Shown piece by piece: positions 54,296 to 62,672 of a stretch of 64,000 nt of DNA. The notes beneath the pieces are model-generated. The model ran no database searches, was not told the DNA's origin, and saw nothing but the letters and a program-made list of their open reading frames with translations. Source of the stretch: Sphingobacterium sp. HMA12 (GTDB lineage Bacteria > Bacteroidota > Bacteroidia > Sphingobacteriales > Sphingobacteriaceae); NCBI RefSeq assembly GCF_002933815.1, contig NZ_BEYR01000001.1:2659765-2723764 (forward strand). The letters are read 5' to 3'. A program made the translations under genes and the position numbers. Numbering within the stretch: the first letter of the stretch is position 1; each line of letters opens with the position of its first letter.

Positions 54296-57200
54296 TTAAA
54301 ATTTAATCGTTGCACCAAATAAAAATGTCTTCGCCGATGGATAAGCCGTATAATCTACACCCAATGACTGGTTGCCGTTGCTCACACGCGGACTGTTGAT
54401 CAATGGATCATAACCGGAGTATTTGGTCAGCGTCCATAAGTTTTGTCCCGTGACATACAGTCCTATCGATTGCACCCATTGTTTGCTGACCAGGGGAATC
54501 GAATAGCCGAGCCTAACGGAATTCAGGCGGAGGAAATCCGATTTTTCAAGATAAAGCGTTGAGATCTGCGGATTATTTGACGGACTGATGTTCGTCCCAT
54601 AATAGCGATTTGACACGTTTCTATCGGAAGCCAGATTATTAATATTGAGCGCATTCATCGCCATGTTATTAAAATTATACCCCCCAGTCTGGCCTATAAA
54701 TGAAAAGGAAAAATCAAAAGAGCGGTAATAGAGCTGACTGTTCAGTCCATAGGTAAACTTCGGCAAAGCCCCTTCAATGATGCGGCGGCTGTCGCTATAG
54801 CTATAATTTCCTTTATCGTCTACCCCTTCATAGTCCCAGAGGTAGAAGGATCCCGCCGCGTAACCGCTTTTGTAAATATTGACATTCACGCCCGATTGTC
54901 CCGGACCGGCAATGGCTCCCGACAAAATCTCCGAAACCGGCAGATTCTGTATTTTATTTTGCAATGTTGCACCATTGACATCGACAGACCAGCTGAAATG
55001 CTCCTTATTGACCAGCTTTGAACCCAGCAGGAATTCAAAGCCCTTGTTTACTAGTTTTCCGTCAATATTGACCCAGATATCCGCCGTAGGGCTCAGCACT
55101 TGTGAAGGAATATTTAAGATGGCATCCGTTGTGGTTTTATTATAGTATTCCAGCGTTCCGTACAATTTACTTTTCCATAGATCAAAGTCTACCCCAAAGT
55201 TCGTCTGTGTCACCACTTCCCATCTCAGGTTCGGGTTTGGCGTACGGTTGACTGATACTCCATTGACCAGAGCGAGGTCATCGTTCATATAATAACCATT
55301 TCCCGCCGCCAGGGAATAACTGGCTTTGGTAATCTTATTTTGAACTTCTTGATTTCCTGTATTCCCCCAGCTTGCCCTGATTTTCAACTCATTTACCCCT
55401 TTAATATCCTTCAAAAAGTTTTCTTTTGACACATTCCAGCCCAGCGCGAAAGAAGGGAAATAGCCATATTTGTTATTTTTACCAAATCGTGTCGATCCAT
55501 CCGCACGCAGGGAGGCTGTCAGGAGATAGCGATTGTCATAGTTGTAGTTGACACGGGCAAAATATGACTGCAATTCATTGACCTGGGAAAACCCCGTTGC
55601 TGTCGTTGGACGCCCAGCATAGCCGGGATTATTTTCGGGGAGGACACCTTCCCCTTTGTTGGCGATTCCGTCAATGGTATATCCATTGCCACCGTTATCA
55701 AATTTTTGGTAAGAAAAGCCCGCCAATGCTTCGATCTTATGTTTATCAATTAGCTTGGTGTAATTAAGGTAGTGCTCCAGCAAAGTATTTTTTGAATTCT
55801 GATTGTACTTCATAAACCTGCCCCGCGGATTGAGGTCCGTGATGTTGGGAAAGATTGTTGTATTGCGCTCACCCATAGCACGGTCTATCCCAAGATTGAA
55901 CTTATAAACAAGGCCCTCGATGATACGAAACGAAATATCCAGATTCCCCAGTGCCCTTAGGGTCCGCGTATTATCCCGATAGATATCCAACAAGTACATC
56001 GGATTGTAGTGGGCATTCATATTAAAATTGGTGAAATTTCCATTTTCATCGAATACCGATCGGGTCGGATTGGCCATCAGCGTGTGGGTGATCAACTGGC
56101 CAAATGCGCCGGTATTATCACTTGTGGGGACACCGATATCTTTGGTTTCACTGGCTGTTAGGTTAAATCCCACGGTCAGTCTTTTTTCATCCAGAAAGGA
56201 TTCCGAGGCATTGACCCGGGCCGAAGTCCGCCTAAAATCACTATTCTTGACAATCCCTTGCTGATCCATCTGTGCTGCCGAGACATAATAGTTGCCGGTA
56301 TTGGTCGCCTTTGAAAAAGAAAGGGAGTTGTTTCGTGTTTTTGCCGTCCGGTAGACCACATCCTGCCAGTCCGTACTAGCTCCATGATCAAAAGCCTTGT
56401 CCTTGATGGCGGCACGGTATTGATCTGCGGACATTACATCCACCTTGTGTGCGACCGAGGAAAAGCCCAGGTAGGAATCTGCCGTGAGGCTGGCCTCCCC
56501 CTTTTTTCCCTTTTTAGTGGTGATGATCACTACACCATTCGACCCCCTGGCACCATAGATCGCCGCTGCAGAAGCATCCTTCAGTACGGTAATGGACTCG
56601 ATATCACTCGTATTTAAAAAATTTAACGGGTTTTTAGGTCGGCTGGACCCGAATCCGATATCCTGACCACCTGGACTCACATTTTCGTTGCTCAGCGGCA
56701 CACCATCCACCACAAACAGCGGTGTACTGCCACTGCGAATAGAGCCTACTCCACGAATGGTGACATCCACACCACCTCCGGGTTCACCGCTATTGCCCAC
56801 AACACGGACACCAGGCACCTTACCCTGAATCAGATTATCGGCCGAGATCACCGCCCCCTGCCTAAAACTCTTTTCATCCAGCTGGTTGACCGATCCGGTG
56901 AGATCTTGCTTGGTCTGCTTACCATAACCCACGACGACGACTTCATCCATGGCATTGATCAGCGCCTCTAACCGGATGTCCAACGGGCTGTTGTCGCGAA
57001 CAAAAACTTCCTTCGCCTGATAACCCACAGTGGTAAATTGGAGCACTGGATTTTGATCCTGCACTTCAATGCGAAAACTTCCATCAGCCTGTGTGCTGGT
57101 CCGGTTTGCATAGCCTTTTTCCGCTACCGTCACTCCGGCAAGTCCCTTACCGTCTGCAGATCTCACGACACCTGTGACCGGTCGCTTTTGTACATTTATA

Positions 57201-57604
57201 CGCACTGTTGCCGTTGCCCAAGAAGCATCTGCTTTCCGGCTTAACACAATATTATTGTCCACACGTTTGTACGCAATGGCATATTTCGTACATAAATCTT
57301 CCAGTACATCGTTGAAGGGTACATTTTTGTAATTGACGTCGACGCGGCTATTTCCCGAAAAGATAGACTCATTAAAAAAGATATTTACAGCACTTTTCTT
57401 TTGCAGATCTTTCAAAACAGTGGATAGTTTGGCGTTTTTCATGGATAGGCTTACCCTTTGCGCGTAAGTCATGGCTCCGACATGCATATTTGCAGCAAAT
57501 AAGAGCGGCAAAGCAATAGACAATTTCATTGAAATTGGAATTTTAAAGCATATGTTTTCCTTGATCGGGAAAACACGTACCCGATTTTTTTTATAAATTT
57601 GCAT
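54296..57604 (-). CDS. SusC/RagA TonB-dependent transporter with N-terminal STN signalling domain
   Basis: A 1102-residue receptor. The start has a long positively charged leader before the hydrophobic core (SIALPLLFAANMHVGAMTYAQ), so a later ATG (codon 26, MKLSIALP) may be the true start. STN domain about 60-115 (LSTVLKDLQKKSAVNIFFNES ... LEDLCTKYAIAYKRV), carboxypeptidase-D-like repeat (VTGVVRSADGKGLAGVTV), TonB-box region (MDEVVVVGYGKQ), plug with LKDASAAAIYGARGSNGVVIIT, barrel ending LFGATIKF. The STN domain and adjacent ECF/FecR genes indicate trans-envelope signalling. Confidence 0.96.
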   Translation of the reverse strand: MQIYKKNRVRVFPIKENICFKIPISMKLSIALPLLFAANMHVGAMTYAQRVSLSMKNAKLSTVLKDLQKKSAVNIFFNESIFSGNSRVDVNYKNVPFNDVLEDLCTKYAIAYKRVDNNIVLSRKADASWATATVRINVQKRPVTGVVRSADGKGLAGVTVAEKGYANRTSTQADGSFRIEVQDQNPVLQFTTVGYQAKEVFVRDNSPLDIRLEALINAMDEVVVVGYGKQTKQDLTGSVNQLDEKSFRQGAVISADNLIQGKVPGVRVVGNSGEPGGGVDVTIRGVGSIRSGSTPLFVVDGVPLSNENVSPGGQDIGFGSSRPKNPLNFLNTSDIESITVLKDASAAAIYGARGSNGVVIITTKKGKKGEASLTADSYLGFSSVAHKVDVMSADQYRAAIKDKAFDHGASTDWQDVVYRTAKTRNNSLSFSKATNTGNYYVSAAQMDQQGIVKNSDFRRTSARVNASESFLDEKRLTVGFNLTASETKDIGVPTSDNTGAFGQLITHTLMANPTRSVFDENGNFTNFNMNAHYNPMYLLDIYRDNTRTLRALGNLDISFRIIEGLVYKFNLGIDRAMGERNTTIFPNITDLNPRGRFMKYNQNSKNTLLEHYLNYTKLIDKHKIEALAGFSYQKFDNGGNGYTIDGIANKGEGVLPENNPGYAGRPTTATGFSQVNELQSYFARVNYNYDNRYLLTASLRADGSTRFGKNNKYGYFPSFALGWNVSKENFLKDIKGVNELKIRASWGNTGNQEVQNKITKASYSLAAGNGYYMNDDLALVNGVSVNRTPNPNLRWEVVTQTNFGVDFDLWKSKLYGTLEYYNKTTTDAILNIPSQVLSPTADIWVNIDGKLVNKGFEFLLGSKLVNKEHFSWSVDVNGATLQNKIQNLPVSEILSGAIAGPGQSGVNVNIYKSGYAAGSFYLWDYEGVDDKGNYSYSDSRRIIEGALPKFTYGLNSQLYYRSFDFSFSFIGQTGGYNFNNMAMNALNINNLASDRNVSNRYYGTNISPSNNPQISTLYLEKSDFLRLNSVRLGYSIPLVSKQWVQSIGLYVTGQNLWTLTKYSGYDPLINSPRVSNGNQSLGVDYTAYPSAKTFLFGATIKF

Positions 57605-57671
57605 TGGTTGATAAATTAATGATTAGCGAATGATCTATCAATCTAGGATTTGTTCAGGATCCATCGAGTAA

Positions 57672-57705
57672 AAACGGGAGTGCTTCCAACACTCCTGTTT
57701 TTTTT
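57672..57705 (-). terminator. Terminator between the FecR and SusC genes
   Basis: AACGGGAGTG (57673-57682) pairs with CACTCCTGTT (57690-57699) through ten positions, one of them G-T, loop CTTCCAA. It is flanked by T8 on the plus side and by TTTTTACT in the minus direction, so it could act both ways. It separates the sigma/anti-sigma message from the transporter genes. Confidence 0.65.
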
Positions 57706-57735
57706 GACGGATGCTCTGTGAGATAAGTCTATGTA

Positions 57736-58944
57736 CTACATCACATCCACCCTCCTTTCTTTCCGATCGAAGCGGACACCCCCGGCCAGCGCAATCGTCT
57801 TTAATAATTTATCGATATTTTCATAGCGGGATATGGATCCCGAGAAACGGACTTTGTCCAGATCACCGTGGTAATGAACATCCACGTCATACCATCGGCT
57901 TATGGCCCCCATCACTTCGTAAATCGAAGCATTGTCAAATGCAAAATTTCCATTCTTCCAAGCCATGAAATAAAACGGATCCACAACATCTTTTGTAAAA
58001 GTCGCCTTCCTGACATCGTATTTTGCCTGTTCATTGGGAACGAGGAATTTCTCTGTCACCTTATTGCCGGCATAGATCAGTTTTACTTTTCCTTCGGTTA
58101 GTGTGGTCACTACCTGTTGATTGTAATTTGAGATATTAAATGCGGTACCCAAAACTTCCAGAGATTGCTCGCCTGTCTTCACAATAAAAGGTACGCGCTT
58201 CCCCAGATTTGTCACCTTGGTTACTTCAAAATACGCTTCACCCTCCAAATTCACTTCCCGCGTATCCGACTGAAAAGCTACAGGATAGCGCAGCTTTGTC
58301 ATGGCATTCAGCCAAACAACCGTACCGTCCGGCAATACCAGCTTGTACTCTCCCCCTTTGGGAGTTACAATAGTATTATAAACCAATCTGTTTTCATTCT
58401 GGCCCCGATGGAAATGATAGGTAATTTTACCGTCCCTGGTTTTGCTGACGGAAAATTCAGGCCGTACAATAGTGGTATCACCGACAATCTTTTCTAGGTC
58501 CACAGCTGTACCGTCATCAAACAAGATCTGCGCCGTTTGTTTTCCCGGCAGAACCAACGAATTGATATCCGACAATGCGGTCGAATCCCCGGGACCAACT
58601 TTTGGCTGTATGAGAAAATACAAGAGCGAGGCAAAGGCGCAGAACGCGATACAGGCAGCCACCTTGAACCCAATTGAGCTCCACAGGCTCTTCCCAGTTT
58701 TTGTAGGAATAGCGTTATTCTCCTTTGCCATGGATATACCGGACATGATCTGCTGAAACTGTCGTTGTCTGTCGAGTTCCGTCGTTTTAAAGGGCTGTTC
58801 TATCCCAGCCTCCCATTGCTGTTCCAGTGCAGCCAAAAATTCAGGTGTATGGATCAGTTCACGGATGCGTTTGAGCTCGTCGGCGGTACAGGAGCCATTT
58901 CTATATTTTCGGATCAGTTCACGATATCCGTTGTTGTCGTTCAT
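57736..58944 (-). CDS. FecR family anti-sigma factor
   Basis: A 402-residue single-pass membrane protein. The cytoplasmic N-terminus (YRELIRKYRNGSCTADELKRI) binds the sigma factor. A transmembrane helix (VAACIAFCAFASLLYFLI, about 92-109) follows. The FecR domain is recognised by TPKGGEYKLVLPDGTVVWLNAMTKLRYP and GEAYFEVTKV ... FIVKTGEQSLEVLGTAFNISNY, and a DUF4974-type domain (FDNASIYEVMGAISRWYDVDVHYHG) closes the protein. It is longer than the FecR at 49579-50610 because of an insert near 130-185. It pairs with the sigma factor encoded 68 bases upstream. Confidence 0.95.
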   Translation of the reverse strand: MNDNNGYRELIRKYRNGSCTADELKRIRELIHTPEFLAALEQQWEAGIEQPFKTTELDRQRQFQQIMSGISMAKENNAIPTKTGKSLWSSIGFKVAACIAFCAFASLLYFLIQPKVGPGDSTALSDINSLVLPGKQTAQILFDDGTAVDLEKIVGDTTIVRPEFSVSKTRDGKITYHFHRGQNENRLVYNTIVTPKGGEYKLVLPDGTVVWLNAMTKLRYPVAFQSDTREVNLEGEAYFEVTKVTNLGKRVPFIVKTGEQSLEVLGTAFNISNYNQQVVTTLTEGKVKLIYAGNKVTEKFLVPNEQAKYDVRKATFTKDVVDPFYFMAWKNGNFAFDNASIYEVMGAISRWYDVDVHYHGDLDKVRFSGSISRYENIDKLLKTIALAGGVRFDRKERRVDVM

Positions 58945-59012
58945 GCTTTCTTTGCTGTTCTATGATGATTAATCGAACGAAAGCGAAAGATGTACCAATG
59001 AAAAAGTAAATT

Positions 59013-59579
59013 TTATAAAAAAAAGGTGAAAATCTTGTCCAGACGTACACGTACAAACTTACTGGCCAGAGCCAAATGATTGCGTACCGTATTTTTTGAG
59101 AGGCCAACCTGATCGGCAATATCTTGGTAGCTATGCTCCTCCAACTTATTGAGGCGATAGATCCGTTGCTGTTGTTCGGGAAGCTCGCTGATGATCTTCT
59201 CCAGCTCCTGCTGCAATTCATTGTAATCAAGCTGCTGCGTCAATGCGGGAGAAGCTTCCTCCCAACCTGATCGCTGATCGAGTTCATATTGCTCGTGCAG
59301 CACCCTCCTTCTGAAGCTGCTGACCGCGATACGTTTGGCCACCCGATGTAAAAAGGGATAGAGTGATTCGGGCCCCGTTATTCTCTCACGATAGTGATGG
59401 AGCTGTACAAACGCTTCTTGGGTAATTTCTTCGGCCTCCTCCACTTGCCCAGAAAACTGTATGGCCCGCGCGAAGATCATAGGCTGATAACTTTCGAATA
59501 TAAGCCGAAAAGCCTTCTCATCTCCTTGCTGGAAAAGAGTGAATGTATTCAATTCAATAGGCGTTTCCCTGATGCTCAT
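59013..59579 (-). CDS. RNA polymerase ECF-type sigma factor (SusC/FecR-linked)
   Basis: A 188-residue ECF sigma factor. Region 2 contains IFARAIQFSGQVEEAEEITQEAFVQLHHYRERI (about 30-62) and region 4 contains ISELPEQQQRIYRLNKLEEHSYQDIADQVGLSKNTVRNHLALA (about 128-170). It begins the ECF, FecR, SusC, SusD cassette. No TAnnTTTG element is obvious upstream. Confidence 0.94.
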   Translation of the reverse strand: MSIRETPIELNTFTLFQQGDEKAFRLIFESYQPMIFARAIQFSGQVEEAEEITQEAFVQLHHYRERITGPESLYPFLHRVAKRIAVSSFRRRVLHEQYELDQRSGWEEASPALTQQLDYNELQQELEKIISELPEQQQRIYRLNKLEEHSYQDIADQVGLSKNTVRNHLALASKFVRVRLDKIFTFFL

Positions 59580-59754
59580 GGTTCGTTATCTATGGTAAAA
59601 AAATATGGATAAATTAACAACGTCCATTTAACTTTACTGTTAAGCGAACATAAACTTTTACCTCAATATTCTTTGGCTGATTGCGAATAATTGGTTTAAA
59701 CTGCTATCTAAATTAAAAAATAATTTCTGAATTTCTCGGACCAAATTTCCGAAA
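59580..59754. other. Intergenic region upstream of the second ECF sigma gene
   Basis: AT-rich, includes the expected promoter region of the minus-strand sigma gene, but no clear -7 element. I see no gene here. Confidence 0.4.
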
Positions 59755-60152
59755 CGACAAAATCCGGCGGTGGCGGCCAGCTTGTACCCCGTCAAGTCCG
59801 AGATACTGATAGACAGCCCCGGAGTCCGTCAATTCGGACTGACTACTGACAGCACCCCACAACTGACCGATAGACCGATACACTGGACATAAAGGACTAT
59901 GTTGGACTGTGCCGCTTTAAAGACTGCATACAGCACAATGAACCTGGCTATGCTGTATTGGAAGCAGTCAATAATTGTATCCTGGATCAGAAGATTTATC
60001 AAAGTTATCTGCAACTCGAACGCGAAATTGACCATTTTAGCCCATCATTCCATCAGAAGCGGAAAAAGGAAAGGTCTCAATCAAAACCGCTCCGGGTACC
60101 CTGTTGTACCCGGATCTTTTTAAAACCAACTACCAATAGTTCACATACATAA
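59755..60152 (+). pseudogene. rsgA: Decayed 3' remnant of an rsgA (ribosome small-subunit GTPase) gene
   Basis: Two adjacent frames together match the C-terminal third of RsgA/YjeQ. In the first (59773-59841) AASLYPVKSEILIDSPGVRQ-FGL corresponds to the switch region with the G3 motif (DSPG). After PQLTDRPIHW the frame hits TAA at 59890. In the other frame (from 59889) IKDYVGLCRFKDC, then NEPGYAVLEAV and IYQSYLQ correspond to the zinc-binding and C-terminal part. The zinc site is damaged: the last Cys is Tyr and the His is displaced. There is no P-loop or OB-fold upstream. IDSPGVR-FGL and DY-GLC resemble proteobacterial RsgA more than the usual Bacteroidota form (IDTPGIKELGL). A terminator lies inside the second frame, so the original stop was before about 60090. 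It cannot encode a working GTPase. Confidence 0.75.
60091..60121 (+). terminator. Terminator belonging to the rsgA remnant
   Basis: TCCGGGTAC (60091-60099) pairs perfectly with GTACCCGGA (60106-60114), loop CCTGTT, followed by TCTTTTT. It is a complete plus-strand rho-independent terminator with no intact plus-strand gene before it. Confidence 0.75.
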
Positions 60153-60241
60153 GCTTTGGGCGATTGATTTTAGGGGCTTAATGCTATATTAAAAGCTAAC
60201 CTAAGTCCCTTTTACTGTAACATAACATCTGAATGTACAGG

Positions 60242-61321
60242 TTAATATCTTATTTTTAAGGCAATGGGCCGACATTCAGGATTCGGTATCTCTGGTACAT
60301 AGAGCGTTTGTCCGCCTCTTTCTTCAACAAATAATGCAAGTAAGCTGCTGATATCATCTACGATATTTTTACCTACATTGTCTTCTACAATTTCGATATC
60401 ACGATCTGACACTAATTTCACTGCCTGATGAAAGCTCTCCTGTACAATTAGAAAATCCCCTTTGCCATCCTGAGCAGCCCGGTAGATCTCTTGCAGGTCA
60501 GTCAGTACCAGGCCCTGACCAATCGCCGATTCAAGCTCCCCGAAATAGTCTTCATTTTTTCGTTCCAGTTCTTGTTTCATAAAGTCCCAAGCGCGTGCCT
60601 CCAATTGATGTGGTTCGACATTGTTGTAATCAATAGGTAGGTAACCATAATATACAGACGGTCGATCTGCAACTTGCATCAGCTTGCTATAGTTATCTTC
60701 TGTACAGAATACGAGTGTTTTCAATTTTTCCTCGTTGCTATAGTTGATGAGCGCTTTATCCGCCCGGTTTAAATATTCACGCAACAGATCGTCTAGGTGT
60801 TTCGCATCACTACTTCGATCCGGGAGCGTATTGTAAAATCTATTTTCATCAATCGGAAACTCTTCATTCTGCACTTCGCGGACAATACTTCCATTCAGAG
60901 CAGTATAAAGCTTGATTCCGCTTTGTGAAAGCAACATAATCAAATAATGTGTCTGGCGGCCGATCTCTTTAATAACAGGACGGACCGCAAAGTTACCACT
61001 GATGTGAACACCTTCCTGACTGGTCTCCCATGACGATCTGAATACCTCTACCACAGTATCCGAAATAAAAAGGTGTAGACTTTCCAGGTTATAATTCACA
61101 TCAATCTCCTGTTCAACCTGCTCCAACCGTCCGATGATATTGGACAGAGTTCTTTTCTCAAATTTTTCCAAAAGCCGATCAATTGCTTCTTTTGTAAAGT
61201 TTTTAATCTTTATTCTATCATTTAGATTATCAGGATGTGTTCGATGTGTGTTGACAGAGATTGTAACACATACTTCATCTTGGGTTCTAATGAGCGTCTG
61301 TAATAATTTTTCTTCTGACAT
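60242..61321 (-). CDS. Bacterial archaeo-eukaryotic release factor family 3 (baeRF3)-like protein
   Basis: A 359-residue cytoplasmic protein related to archaeo-eukaryotic eRF1/Dom34 folds. The N-terminus has the family pattern CVTISVNTHRTHPDNLNDRIKIKNF. The middle has SGNFAVRPVIKEIGRQTHYLIMLLSQSGIKLY, and the C-terminal eL30-like domain has LVLTDLQEIYRAAQDGKGDFLIVQE and ending ALFVEERGGQTLYVPE. No GGQ peptide-release motif is visible. Proteins of this type are thought to act in ribosome rescue or stress, but functional data are limited. It is monocistronic. No obvious promoter consensus was found. Confidence 0.78.
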   Translation of the reverse strand: MSEEKLLQTLIRTQDEVCVTISVNTHRTHPDNLNDRIKIKNFTKEAIDRLLEKFEKRTLSNIIGRLEQVEQEIDVNYNLESLHLFISDTVVEVFRSSWETSQEGVHISGNFAVRPVIKEIGRQTHYLIMLLSQSGIKLYTALNGSIVREVQNEEFPIDENRFYNTLPDRSSDAKHLDDLLREYLNRADKALINYSNEEKLKTLVFCTEDNYSKLMQVADRPSVYYGYLPIDYNNVEPHQLEARAWDFMKQELERKNEDYFGELESAIGQGLVLTDLQEIYRAAQDGKGDFLIVQESFHQAVKLVSDRDIEIVEDNVGKNIVDDISSLLALFVEERGGQTLYVPEIPNPECRPIALKIRY

Positions 61322-61529
61322 GAATTTATGAATAAGTTAGTAAATGATAATATGCTATAGTTATAACCATCTCTTTTTCTTTTTTGTTTTAAATTATTGG
61401 AATCCTTCTATTGTCGATCCGGCGCACAACAGAACGATTCCGATCCAGCGAAGGTTAGCGGACTTGTATTTGTATAGCACACTGTATTAACCAATTCATT
61501 AAACGACCTTCACTTTTTCAAAACAAAAA
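61322..61529. other. AT-rich upstream region of the baeRF3-like gene
   Basis: No gene or clear promoter consensus. It ends at the terminator of the esterase pseudogene. Confidence 0.4.
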
Positions 61530-61556
61530 AGGCCGGAGCACTTACTGCTCCGGCCT
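61530..61556 (-). terminator. Terminator downstream of the esterase pseudogene
   Basis: AGGCCGGAGCA (61530-61540) pairs perfectly with TGCTCCGGCCT (61546-61556), loop CTTAC. On the minus strand it is followed by TTTTTTG and more T residues, so it served the minus-strand esterase gene 84 bases upstream. Confidence 0.8.
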
Positions 61557-61640
61557 CAAAAAAAACTATCCTTTAACCCTACGTTTACCTATTAATCTTT
61601 CTAAATATCAAGTAATGAACAAAGCTGGCGAAAAATGGTT

Positions 61641-62308
61641 TTAATTATTTTTTTTCGGATAATATTCCTGTCGCATCTTTTCCAGTTGTTTAACGGTTCC
61701 CCCCGACCCCCCACTGCTAAGTCGGTCATTTTTTGAAAAAAAATCGGTGGGCTGAAATTTGTAATTTAAATCCGCGGAGAGACGGTCAAAATGGCTGCGA
61801 ATGGCTGCCGGATCTTTTAGAGCATCACGAAAGTTCCAGCGATAAGCCGAAAATATAAAACACAGGCCATCGTTGTTGCCCAGCAGCGGAACAGTGCCAT
61901 GGTCATCATCTTCATAGAAGACATATTTCCATTGGAGATTTTTGAGTTGTTCGTTTTACAATACCGTTTTAAACTTGGTAATAGCGATTTCATGCTCATC
62001 TTCGCTCACATTCCGAAGTAGCCCATTGTTGGCTTGCGCCAAAAAGAGTCGGATGTCCTTAAAGTTCTGTCTTGTCGCTTCGTTTTTCTGAATCAGGAGC
62101 TCATTGTCCCACCAGAGGCTAGGATCATTGGGATGTAAGCATTGAACAGCGGATCCATCAATAAGTTATTGATCGCTGTTAGACCGCCAAAGAATGGCCT
62201 AAGCACTTTGTAACCATTGGAGCGATAGTTTTTTTCGATATAGGGAAATAACTCTTTGCCGATAAAATCCACAATAGACTCTGAAAATAAATTTATATCT
62301 TTGAACAA
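61641..62308 (-). pseudogene. Broken alpha/beta-hydrolase (esterase D/IroE-like, PF00756 type) gene
   Basis: Three minus-strand frames line up as one esterase. The first (from 62308) has FIGKELFPYIEKNYRSNGYKVL then GGLTAINNLLMDPLFNAYI. The second (about 62130-61955) has NDPSLWWDNELLIQKNEATRQNF and ends at TAA after KFKTVL. The third (about 61955-61641) has WKYVFYEDDDHGTVPLLG with the catalytic His region. The nucleophile elbow should read GHSFGG; the bases for GHS are present but out of frame, so the catalytic Ser is lost through two small deletions that cancel in length. The N-terminal part, some 100 or more residues, is absent. This is an inactive remnant, although its terminator survives. 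Confidence 0.82.
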
Positions 62309-62364
62309 TAAATATTAGAACCGAAATTATATATCATAGTTAATCTGGTAAGCCGGATCGAACA

Positions 62365-62383
62365 GATAATGATGATTATCATT
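62365..62383. promoter_or_regulatory. Possible Fur box
   Basis: GATAATGATGATTATCATT matches the classical 19-bp Fur box at 15 positions and contains the inverted arms GATAAT/ATTATC. It lies 38 bases upstream of the small lipoprotein ATG and beside the esterase pseudogene, whose intact relatives include siderophore esterases. Bacteroidota Fur sites are poorly defined, so this is a suggestion only. Confidence 0.35.
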
Positions 62384-62391
62384 CCAATTAC

Positions 62392-62405
62392 TAATAGTAC
62401 TATTA
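62392..62405. promoter_or_regulatory. 14-bp perfect palindrome before the small lipoprotein gene
   Basis: TAATAGTACTATTA is perfectly self-complementary and ends 15 bases before the ATG at 62421. A regulator bound here would block transcription or translation initiation. Confidence 0.35.
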
Positions 62406-62420
62406 ACTAATCAATTAGAC

Positions 62421-62672
62421 ATGAAAAAAAAATATTTTTTAATTGCTGCATCAACACTGATTCTTTTAGGACATTCCTGCAAAAAAGATGAATTCATAGC
62501 ATCAGAATCAAGAGCAGATACAACAACCTTAATTAAAGCTGAAAATAATCCCAGAGCTGGAAAATCTATAGCTACAGGTGATATAAAATACCAGATAGGT
62601 AAAATGAGAAGTGAAGCAAAAGAAGCTAAAGTACCACCGGGCGACTGTAAATTTCAACCCTCGCTATTATGA
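62421..62672 (+). CDS. Small lipoprotein of unknown function
   Basis: An 83-residue protein with a convincing lipoprotein signal (KKKYFLIAASTLILLGHSCKKD, modified Cys at residue 20). The mature part of about 64 residues is polar and charged (KAENNPRAGKSIATGDIKY) with a single late Cys in PPGDCKFQPSLL. No family is recognised. A possible Fur box and a 14-bp palindrome precede it. It is isolated from other genes. No terminator was found directly behind it. Confidence 0.65.
   Translation: MKKKYFLIAASTLILLGHSCKKDEFIASESRADTTTLIKAENNPRAGKSIATGDIKYQIGKMRSEAKEAKVPPGDCKFQPSLL

Noticed and set aside
59899..60123. ATG-initiated 74-codon plus-strand frame
   Set aside because: It overlaps the rsgA remnant in a different frame, and the meaningful frame is the one with the zinc-site residues.
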